A stretch of DNA of 5,326 bases. Source: Fidelibacterota bacterium UBA1134 (GTDB lineage Bacteria > Fidelibacterota > Marinisomatia > Marinisomatales > S15-B10). The stretch spans positions 1,864 through 7,189 of the forward strand of contig DCAL01000083.1 in NCBI GenBank assembly GCA_002311975.1, read 5' to 3'. The position numbers and the translations under genes were made by a program. The notes under the pieces were generated by a model that was not told where the DNA came from, searched no databases, and was given only the letters and a program-made list of their open reading frames with translations. Numbering within the stretch: position 1 is the stretch's first letter; every line of letters starts with the position of its first letter. Shown here piece after piece: positions 1 through 5,326 of this stretch.

Positions 1-1345
1 GAAACAGCGCTCCCTGATCCTTATCATCAGTGCCACGCTGACACTTCTGGCTGGCGGATTTCTGTTGCAAGAGATCGTGGCGGGTGCAACCTTTATTCTC
101 GGAAGCTGGTCCCAGTGGGAAGAACACATCGGCGAATTCCAATCTATCCTGAGACTGCCCCTTGGTAACGCACTCAGTCAACTGGGATTACAGATGTCAT
201 GGTTAGTACTGCTGATTCCGGTTGGGTGGGTCTTGATGCTTATTTCATGGAAAAGAACTGATTCTGGGCATAGAATTCTGTTCATCACAACTGTGGTGTT
301 CGCGGCCATGGGCGGACTTCAGATACGGTACCTGCCCTTTCTGTCTCTTTATATGGGAATCGTGCTCGCCATCGTAGCCGTGCCGCTATCGAGAAATCTC
401 CCCAAGACAGTTATTTGGCTCTTAATTCCCTTATTAGTCGCGGCAGGATACACACCATGTCTGAAAGCAATTGGTACAAAACATATAACCTACGACACCT
501 TTACACAGCTTCACCCTGTTCTGACATGGCTGGATGAAAACGCCCCCGTCACCTCGTACTATTCTCGCCCCGATTCCTCAGCCGAATACGGAGTACTGGC
601 CGAATGGTCCCTCGGACACTACATACAATATTATGGACGCCGTCCTGCACTGGCCGACAATTTCGGCGAACACGCCAGCGATCTGTCGAGACTGACTGAA
701 TTCTTCATGGAATCAGACAATCAGAAAGCCTACGAGTTTCTTGACAAACACAATGTTCGCTATATCCTCTGCAGAGGACTTTACTGGACATTTCAGAGTC
801 TTCTCATGGACGAAGGGAAGGAAGCGTACGTAGCCGGACAGATCCCTATGGGGCAATCAGCCAGCGAGGTGGTTTTCTCTCCGCGGATCTATCCGACCGT
901 CCTTTATCGTCTGATCTGGCGCTACGGCAGTGCGGTGACCGATCAACAGGGGAACTACGCCCCACCCCTCGACAGACTCCGGCTGGTGGCGGAAAGTATA
1001 GGAGAAGATGAGCAGATAACCTCAGGACCTGAGATAGCGCAGATCAAACTGTATGAGTACGTCCCTGGCGCCCGAATCGAACTGTCAGGATTGTCACCCG
1101 GAGAGGCGGCATCCATTACTGGAATTGTTCACACAGCCAGAGAAAGATGGTTTCCGTACATGCAGGCAGTGCGGGCAGATTCCACCGGAAGTGTTACATT
1201 TACGGTCCCATATTTTACCGGCAGGGAAGAAGGAAAATCTTACGTCAGCAGATACACCATTCGCTATAATAGCCGGGAGAAAGTACTTTCGGGCGTCACA
1301 GAGGCGATGGTTCTCAAGGGAGAAAAAGTCCGGTTGCGCTGGTAA
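1..1345 (+). CDS. STT3/AglB-like GT-C membrane glycosyltransferase, C-terminal part (5' end outside window)
   Basis: The reading frame is open from nt 2 to the TAA at 1343-1345 (447 visible residues), so the gene starts before the window; the TTG at 65 is only an internal codon. The visible part begins with hydrophobic, probably membrane-spanning segments near residues 4-22, 65-83, 91-108, 113-130 and 137-151. A soluble region follows. It carries GVLAEWSLGHYIQYYG (about 196-211) and then PALADNFGEHASD, which sit where STT3, AglB and PglB have the WWDYG motif and the following NR/ADN stretch. A VRYILCR segment and YEYVPGA (351-357) come next, then a beta-rich tail with TVPYFTG, as in archaeal AglB-like proteins. 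Family members transfer lipid-linked oligosaccharides to asparagine at the outer face of the membrane. Here WWD reads EWS, so the acceptor may not be a standard sequon. Family call fairly sure; substrate unknown. Confidence 0.75.
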   Translation, partial: KQRSLILIISATLTLLAGGFLLQEIVAGATFILGSWSQWEEHIGEFQSILRLPLGNALSQLGLQMSWLVLLIPVGWVLMLISWKRTDSGHRILFITTVVFAAMGGLQIRYLPFLSLYMGIVLAIVAVPLSRNLPKTVIWLLIPLLVAAGYTPCLKAIGTKHITYDTFTQLHPVLTWLDENAPVTSYYSRPDSSAEYGVLAEWSLGHYIQYYGRRPALADNFGEHASDLSRLTEFFMESDNQKAYEFLDKHNVRYILCRGLYWTFQSLLMDEGKEAYVAGQIPMGQSASEVVFSPRIYPTVLYRLIWRYGSAVTDQQGNYAPPLDRLRLVAESIGEDEQITSGPEIAQIKLYEYVPGARIELSGLSPGEAASITGIVHTARERWFPYMQAVRADSTGSVTFTVPYFTGREEGKSYVSRYTIRYNSREKVLSGVTEAMVLKGEKVRLRW

Positions 1346-1379
1346 ATAGCTACCGTTTTGGGATGTTTACTAAAGCACC

Positions 1380-1412
1380 GTCTCTTTCGTAACTTCCGCC
1401 GCGGAATGAGAC
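1380..1412 (+). other. Bulged inverted repeat downstream of the STT3-like gene
   Basis: GTCTC (1380-1384) pairs with GAGAC (1408-1412). Inside it, TTCCGC (1394-1399) pairs with GCGGAA (1401-1406) around a single C, realistically a 5-bp stem with a 3-nt loop. Nine unpaired bases (1385-1393) on the left and one on the right make the structure asymmetric. It lies 35 nt after the upstream stop codon. No T-run follows, so it is not a classical intrinsic terminator. It could protect or process an mRNA end, or the near-perfect TTCCGC-C-GCGGAA palindrome could be a protein-binding site. It could also be chance. Confidence 0.3.
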
Positions 1413-1434
1413 CTAAGCTAAACAATATCCATTG

Positions 1435-1450
1435 GGCTGGCAAACCAGCC
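1435..1450 (+). other. Perfect 6-bp stem-loop in the leader of the UDP-xylose synthase gene
   Basis: GGCTGG (1435-1440) and CCAGCC (1445-1450) are perfect inverted repeats around the tetraloop CAAA. The hairpin ends 28 nt before the ATG at 1479 and 14 nt before the purine-rich AAAAGGG at 1465-1471 that probably serves as ribosome-binding site, so it would lie in the 5' leader if transcription starts upstream. No U-tract follows, which argues against a terminator. A role in mRNA stability or leader regulation is possible but not shown by the sequence. Confidence 0.35.
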
Positions 1451-1478
1451 GGAAACAGTATGCGAAAAGGGTTAAACC

Positions 1479-2414
1479 ATGAATAGTCTCCTTATAACGG
1501 GCGGAGCGGGCTTTATCGGCTCTCACCTGTGCGAAAGACTTCTGGAGCGCGGTAATGAGGTGCTCTGTGTTGACAATCTGTTCACAGGCAGAAAGAAAAA
1601 CATCGAACACCTCTTGGAACATCACTATTTTGAATTCCTGCGCCACGACATCACTTTCCCGCTGTACGTTGAAGTGGATCAGATCTACAATCTCGCCTGC
1701 CCCGCAAGTCCTATCCACTACCAGAGAGATCCGGTTCAGACCGTCAAAACAAGTGTCCACGGCTGTATCAACATGCTCGGTCTGGCCAAGCGGACGAAAG
1801 CACGGATCCTTCAGGCATCCACCTCTGAAGTTTACGGCATGCCGCAAGTTCACCCTCAGCCCGAAGACTACTGGGGCCACGTGAACCCCATCGGACCGCG
1901 GGCATGCTACGACGAGGGGAAGCGGGCGGCGGAGACACTCTTCTTTGATTACCACCGTCAGCACGGCCTCGATATTCGCGTGGTGCGGTTATTCAACACT
2001 TTCGGTCCGCAGATGGCACTGGACGACGGCCGCGTCATTTCCAACTTTATTGTGTCCGCTCTGCAGAATAAACCGATCTCAATCTACGGTGACGGCAGCC
2101 AGACCCGCTCCTTCTGTTATGTGGACGATATGGTGGATGGCCTGATTAACATGATGGAACAGGATGATTTGATGGGACCGGTAAACATGGGCAATCCTGA
2201 TGAGGTCTCCATCAAGAAACTGGCAGATGAGATTATTCAGCTGACAGATTCTGACAGCGAGGTGACGTTCGAAACTCTGCCGGAGGACGACCCCATGCAG
2301 CGAAAACCTGATATCTCTCTGGCTAAAGACAGGTTAAACTGGGAAGCGAAGACAGACCGCAGTGAGGGCCTTAGACAAACAATCGATTACTTCCGGAAGG
2401 TAATCAAGCCCTGA
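1479..2414 (+). CDS. uxs: UDP-glucuronate decarboxylase (UDP-xylose synthase)
   Basis: A 311-residue extended short-chain dehydrogenase, close to the usual 310-320 residues of bacterial UXS enzymes. It converts UDP-glucuronate to UDP-xylose and CO2 in the cytoplasm, using a tightly bound NAD that is reduced and re-oxidised within the cycle. Visible motifs are the Rossmann GGAGFIG (8-14), D32 at the end of beta-2 for the NAD ribose, the UXS-typical NLACPASPIHYQ (71-82), STSEVYG (114-120) with T115 and E117, the catalytic YxxxK pair Y144/K148 after GPRACYDEGKR, LFNTFGP (171-177), and YGDGSQTRSFCYVDD (203-217). All expected catalytic residues are present. AAAAGGG seven bases upstream supports the ATG start. 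The next gene starts three bases after the stop. UDP-xylose feeds envelope or extracellular glycans, which fits the STT3-like gene upstream. Confidence 0.95.
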   Translation: MNSLLITGGAGFIGSHLCERLLERGNEVLCVDNLFTGRKKNIEHLLEHHYFEFLRHDITFPLYVEVDQIYNLACPASPIHYQRDPVQTVKTSVHGCINMLGLAKRTKARILQASTSEVYGMPQVHPQPEDYWGHVNPIGPRACYDEGKRAAETLFFDYHRQHGLDIRVVRLFNTFGPQMALDDGRVISNFIVSALQNKPISIYGDGSQTRSFCYVDDMVDGLINMMEQDDLMGPVNMGNPDEVSIKKLADEIIQLTDSDSEVTFETLPEDDPMQRKPDISLAKDRLNWEAKTDRSEGLRQTIDYFRKVIKP

Positions 2415-2417
2415 CTC

Positions 2418-2864
2418 ATGAATATCCTCGTCCTGCACGGTCCGAACCTTAACCTCATTGGTGTCCGCTCGGCTCAGGTTGGGGAGCGGGTAACATTGGA
2501 TAAGATCGACAGATCCCTGAGGGCAAAGGCGAGAGAGCTCGATGTCACGCTGAAGAATCTTCAGACGCACGATGTCACAAAGGCAATCACATTTCTACAG
2601 CGAAATCGCAAATGGGCCCATGGACTGCTGTTCACTCCGGGACCATGGGCAAAATCGCGCTACGACATTCTCGACACGCTAGAGCTGATTGACATCTCCA
2701 CGGTCGAGATTCATCTGACATCCGAATTCTCCGTCGGCGACTATGCGAAAGGATCCATCTTCAAGAAGGCGGCGGTGAGCGTGAAGAAAGGTCACCCACT
2801 ACAGGTATATCAGGAAGCACTCACTAAATTGAATGAGCACCTCTCTTCAGCCAGTTCCAAATAA
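2418..2864 (+). CDS. Type II 3-dehydroquinase-fold protein with degenerate active site (AroQ-like)
   Basis: 148 residues, the normal length of type II dehydroquinase (the dodecameric shikimate-pathway enzyme that dehydrates 3-dehydroquinate). The start HGPNLNLIG (7-15) is a clear family signature. Aligned by eye against type II enzymes recalled from memory, it needs no gaps from GPNLN to near the C-terminus. N10, R17, D86, E97 and H99 (of VEIHL) are kept. The catalytic tyrosine (Tyr24 in the M. tuberculosis enzyme) aligns with G22. The NPGA asparagine is T73 (TPGP), the substrate-binding His81 equivalent is K79, QSNHEG reads QTHDVT, and the two arginines of the REEFR lid region are V106 and A110. 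The fold is probably kept while normal dehydratase activity is unlikely. The ATG lies three bases after the uxs stop with only a distant GGAAGG (2395-2400), suggesting translational coupling. The final 32 nt overlap the M23 gene. Family sure; function unknown. Confidence 0.8.
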   Translation: MNILVLHGPNLNLIGVRSAQVGERVTLDKIDRSLRAKARELDVTLKNLQTHDVTKAITFLQRNRKWAHGLLFTPGPWAKSRYDILDTLELIDISTVEIHLTSEFSVGDYAKGSIFKKAAVSVKKGHPLQVYQEALTKLNEHLSSASSK

Positions 2865-3981
2865 GCAACCTCTTTCAGTTTTGAAATTCCCATTCATCGC
2901 ATCACTGTTCATTCTGGCTGGATGTACACATCTGGTGACGCCGCCGCCCGTAGCCGAAGACTCACCTTCACCGACGCCCGACGCAGTAGCACCGCTTCCG
3001 CACCCGCCGATAATAAGCCACAGAATCGATGACGACGGCGAGAATATACTTATCACCATCCCTCACGGCGCTATCGTTCCTGGAGATGAGATGAATGAAA
3101 TAGTTACTTCAGCGAGGGAAAGGATTATCTATGAAGACTACTTCGAGAGCGTGGCAAATGACTCGCTCCGCCGTGAATTAGCCGGGCATCTGCACAATGT
3201 TATTATCCGCGATGAGCTTAACTCTCATCTATTGCGAGCGATAATCTCTGATACAACTGCCATCACGATTTCTCTCTCCGAAGATTCCTCACGACTGGCG
3301 CTGCTGGCAGAGGAACTGCTTGGGAAACACGCGAAGACAGAAAACAGTGACCCCGCTCCCATGGCAGTGTCAGCACCCCTGCGGGATGATTTTGCTTACC
3401 TTTCTCCCGGGACGTTCCTCCTCCCCTGTGCCGGCTTTGATGTTCCGAAGCGGCCAAACCTGCTGCCCAATGCACCCCGATCCTACCGCAACGGCATCCA
3501 TCGCGGCATTGACTTCCCAGCTCCATACGGCAATGAGAGCAGGGCGGTGGCTGACGGCGTTGTTATCCGAGCTGACCAGGGATATCGGGAAATCACCAAT
3601 GAATTTCGTGAATCACTCCTTGAGAAAGCGGAGGCTATCAAACGGACGCCTTCAGATATCTTTGAACATGTTCTCCTCGGACGGAGCGTCTTTCTTGATC
3701 ACGGTCTGGAAATCGCCTCCGGCAAGCGCATTATTTCCATCTACGCGCATCTTGCGGAGATCGATGTCAATCTCCGGACAGGCGAGAGCGTGAAGCGAGG
3801 TCAACTGTTAGGTCTGGTGGGCAACAGCGGCACCAGCGATGGAGCCAGAGGGACGAAAAACGGCGCCCACCTCCATTTTGAAATCATCATTCAGGACGAA
3901 AACGGGGAGAGATTTCTCGGCCAGGGATTAGATCACGCCGAACTGCTGGACCTCGTGGAATCGGTCTTCAGCCGCAAGTAG
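2833..3981 (+). CDS. M23-family (LytM-type) metallopeptidase lipoprotein
   Basis: 382 residues. An N-terminal hydrophobic stretch ends in the lipobox LAGC with C31 as the probable lipidated cysteine, so the mature protein should be membrane-anchored on the periplasmic side. A proline-rich linker (37-59) and an unassigned, partly helical region (about 66-165) follow. The C-terminal M23 domain (about 195-360) has the complete active site: zinc ligands H223 and D227 (HRGID) and H348, with H306 (YAHL) and H346 (HLHFE) as catalytic histidines. Such enzymes cut peptide cross-links in peptidoglycan. Residues about 249-284 form a charged helical insertion where most M23 domains have a short loop. The ATG at 2833 lies inside the upstream gene. 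An in-frame TTG at 2881 would give a shorter, more typical signal peptide (MKFPFIASLFILAGC), but neither start has a well-placed Shine-Dalgarno, so the start is uncertain. Peptidase call is firm. Confidence 0.9.
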   Translation: MSTSLQPVPNKQPLSVLKFPFIASLFILAGCTHLVTPPPVAEDSPSPTPDAVAPLPHPPIISHRIDDDGENILITIPHGAIVPGDEMNEIVTSARERIIYEDYFESVANDSLRRELAGHLHNVIIRDELNSHLLRAIISDTTAITISLSEDSSRLALLAEELLGKHAKTENSDPAPMAVSAPLRDDFAYLSPGTFLLPCAGFDVPKRPNLLPNAPRSYRNGIHRGIDFPAPYGNESRAVADGVVIRADQGYREITNEFRESLLEKAEAIKRTPSDIFEHVLLGRSVFLDHGLEIASGKRIISIYAHLAEIDVNLRTGESVKRGQLLGLVGNSGTSDGARGTKNGAHLHFEIIIQDENGERFLGQGLDHAELLDLVESVFSRK

Positions 3982-4122
3982 TGAGGGTGATTCTTAATCT
4001 GACGAGAAGTAAACAGAACAAAGACTACCTCTCTTTCTCCTTCATCGAACTCCGAGTCCTTTATTGATGAACAAGCCTCCACACAAGCTCAGACCGCGCG
4101 TGCGGGATCACCGACGACTTGG

Positions 4123-4151
4123 TTGACAGATAAATCAGGTTGAAATATACA
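4123..4151 (+). promoter_or_regulatory. Sigma70-like promoter candidate pointing antisense into the parvulin gene
   Basis: TTGACA (4123-4128) is the exact -35 consensus. After the optimal 17-nt spacer comes TATACA (4146-4151), which matches TATAAT at four of six positions. The site is in the convergent gap and would start transcription on the plus strand near 4158, running into the 3' end of the minus-strand parvulin gene. No convincing plus-strand ORF lies downstream, so any product would be an antisense or 3'-UTR-type RNA. A match of this quality can arise by chance, and the host's promoter preference is unknown. Confidence 0.3.
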
Positions 4152-4167
4152 AACGTCAAAAACTTCT

Positions 4168-5326
4168 TCAGCGCGGCCGCGCCAAAAACGCCTCATTGAT
4201 GTGAATCGTGTGGCGGGAGATAATCGAATCGGTCAGCTCTTTTGGTGATGAGTCAGAATCATCCTGTCCAAGCTCCTCGAGCAGTTTGCTTAGAAGAAGC
4301 TCGTATTCCCGGCGATTTTTCAGACGCTCAACGTCGCTGAACCAAGCGTCATCCCTCTTATCTTCCCCATACTTTTGCGCCAAGAAACGAAATAAGATGT
4401 GCTCCAGGCTCATCACCAAGCTCTGTTCAGAGTAAATGATGGAGGAAGTGAGAAAGGGGCTGAAACGGACAATCCGCGCCTTAAACCAGTTCAGATCCAC
4501 AGGCACAGCGCCAGCCACACACATGACCACATTGGCCGATATTTCTGGAATTTCGGTCACTTTGGGTGATCCCTCCCTGTCAACGTGGATCTTTATGAGT
4601 TCCCTGTAGGTCTGTTTAACGTGGTCTGCATTGAACCGGACAGCGTAAATCTTGCGTAATCTCGATTCAAACCGTTCCAGTTCACGTTTGAACTCGTGCC
4701 CGCGGCCGCCGCGCATGAACCTGTGCAACCTGGGGAGCATTTCATCGTAATCGGGGAGCGGGATTTTCTTAGCGCCGGTAACGCGCACGATATGGTAACC
4801 GACGTTAGATCTGACGGGCTCGGATATGTCACCGGAAGCGAGGGAAAAGGCGACACTCTGCAAGGGTTCAAAAAACTCTCCCCATTTTATCTGACCGACA
4901 TAACCGTCACTGAATCTTGAAGGATCTTCGGAGTACTCTTTCGCCGCTTCGAAGAACTTCATCTCGCCGCTGAGAATTTTCTCCCTGATCTCGCCGATGA
5001 GCTGCAGTGCTTCTTCCTCTGTGCGATCAGAGACCGAGCGGGTCGAACCATCATAAGTCAACACAACGTGATGCAAGCCTACTTCCTGCCCAAGCCGGTC
5101 ATAAAGGACTCTGAGCGATGAATCAGATATGAGCTGACTCCACACTTCATCTTCGAGAACCTTTTCTACGACAGCGTTATCTCCAAGCACCGCCAGTTGA
5201 ACCGTCACAGTTTCTTCTGAGGGAATCCCCCTCTTTTCACTTTCAAGGAAGACAATTCTGCGCTTCGCAAATCGTTCGATAGCCTCGCGCCTGCCGGAAT
5301 CAGGAAAAGCCCAGAACTCTGTTTCA
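4168..5326 (-). CDS. Parvulin-type (PpiC) peptidyl-prolyl cis-trans isomerase, SurA/PrsA-like (5' end outside window)
   Basis: The minus-strand frame is open from the right edge to the TGA at 4168-4170 (385 visible residues), so the start and any signal peptide lie outside. The GTG at 5206-5208 is in frame but need not be the start, since family-like sequence continues upstream (RFAKRRIVFLESEKRGIPSE). One parvulin domain is visible at fragment residues about 84-185 (nt about 4771-5076): LHHVVL, a helix with EEALQLIGEIREKILSGEMKFFEAAKEYSEDPS, DGYVGQIKWGEF, then FSLASGDISEPVRSNVGYHIVRV, all standard for PpiC. Such proteins assist folding of exported and outer-membrane proteins. About 200 charged, mostly helical residues follow with no second parvulin domain and no family I recognise. 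The gene converges on the M23 gene with 186 nt between stops, so it is a separate transcription unit. Confidence 0.88.
   Translation of the reverse strand, partial: ETEFWAFPDSGRREAIERFAKRRIVFLESEKRGIPSEETVTVQLAVLGDNAVVEKVLEDEVWSQLISDSSLRVLYDRLGQEVGLHHVVLTYDGSTRSVSDRTEEEALQLIGEIREKILSGEMKFFEAAKEYSEDPSRFSDGYVGQIKWGEFFEPLQSVAFSLASGDISEPVRSNVGYHIVRVTGAKKIPLPDYDEMLPRLHRFMRGGRGHEFKRELERFESRLRKIYAVRFNADHVKQTYRELIKIHVDREGSPKVTEIPEISANVVMCVAGAVPVDLNWFKARIVRFSPFLTSSIIYSEQSLVMSLEHILFRFLAQKYGEDKRDDAWFSDVERLKNRREYELLLSKLLEELGQDDSDSSPKELTDSIISRHTIHINEAFLARPR

Noticed and set aside
1053..1349. 98-residue plus-strand frame overlapping the end of the STT3-like gene, with CxxC-like cysteines.
   Set aside because: It is entirely inside the STT3-like coding region in another frame, where the main frame shows clear family motifs (YEYVPGA, VPYFTG).
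1437..1478. Resemblance to a c-di-GMP-I (GEMM) riboswitch, with GGCAAACC followed by GGAAAC and GCGAAAAGG before uxs.
   Set aside because: The GGCAAACC bases form the loop and arms of the perfect GGCTGG/CCAGCC hairpin. The second GEMM helix and the GACGCAAAGCC and downstream GGCC elements are absent, and the ATG follows too soon.
1413..1964. 183-residue open frame on the minus strand.
   Set aside because: It lies antisense to the highly conserved UDP-glucuronate decarboxylase gene and its product resembles no known family; it is a shadow of the coding strand.
4093..4104. CCGC-GCGT-GCGG hairpin as a shared terminator for the convergent genes.
   Set aside because: Only four base pairs and no T-run on either strand.
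4067..4129. Short plus-strand ORF of 20 codons in the convergent gap.
   Set aside because: No ribosome-binding site, no recognisable sequence, and this length is expected by chance.
4171..4182. Perfect palindrome GCGCGGCCGCGC at the end of the parvulin gene, as a possible terminator or site; a GCGGCCGC core also occurs at 4702-4709.
   Set aside because: It has no loop or T-tract, and both copies lie in coding sequence where Ala/Arg/Gly-rich codons explain them.

Overview
The window (about 50% GC, tightly packed, no introns) looks like a chromosomal segment of a Gram-negative bacterium. The grounds are a lipobox lipoprotein with an M23 peptidase domain, a parvulin-type foldase of the periplasmic SurA/PrsA kind, and a bacterial-type UDP-glucuronate decarboxylase. 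The style suggests an uncultured lineage such as the FCB superphylum (for example Marinimicrobia), but that placement is a low-confidence impression. No tRNA, rRNA, CRISPR array, insertion sequence or phage gene is visible.

Layout. Position 1-1345 (+) is the 3' part of a GT-C/STT3-type membrane oligosaccharyltransferase-like gene that enters from the left edge. A 133-nt gap (1346-1478) follows, with two hairpin-forming segments. Position 1479-2414 (+) is a UDP-glucuronate decarboxylase (UDP-xylose synthase). Three bases later, 2418-2864 (+) encodes a type II dehydroquinase-fold protein whose active site is largely dismantled. Its 3' end overlaps by 32 nt a gene at 2833-3981 (+) for an M23 metallopeptidase lipoprotein. 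These three genes look like one transcription unit. After a 186-nt convergent gap, 4168-5326 (-) is a parvulin (PpiC) peptidyl-prolyl isomerase that runs off the right edge.

Functionally the window is about the cell envelope: glycan transfer, an activated pentose donor (UDP-xylose), a wall-cutting or wall-binding lipoprotein, and an envelope foldase. The protein that does not fit is the AroQ-like one. It aligns without gaps to real type II dehydroquinases (alignment made from memory) but lacks the catalytic tyrosine and several other active-site residues. It is therefore more likely a repurposed paralog than a shikimate-pathway enzyme, and it is the best lead here. Other points are the altered WWD-type motif in the STT3-like protein, a helical insertion in the M23 domain, a long unassigned C-terminal region on the parvulin, and a promoter-like sequence pointing antisense into the parvulin gene.
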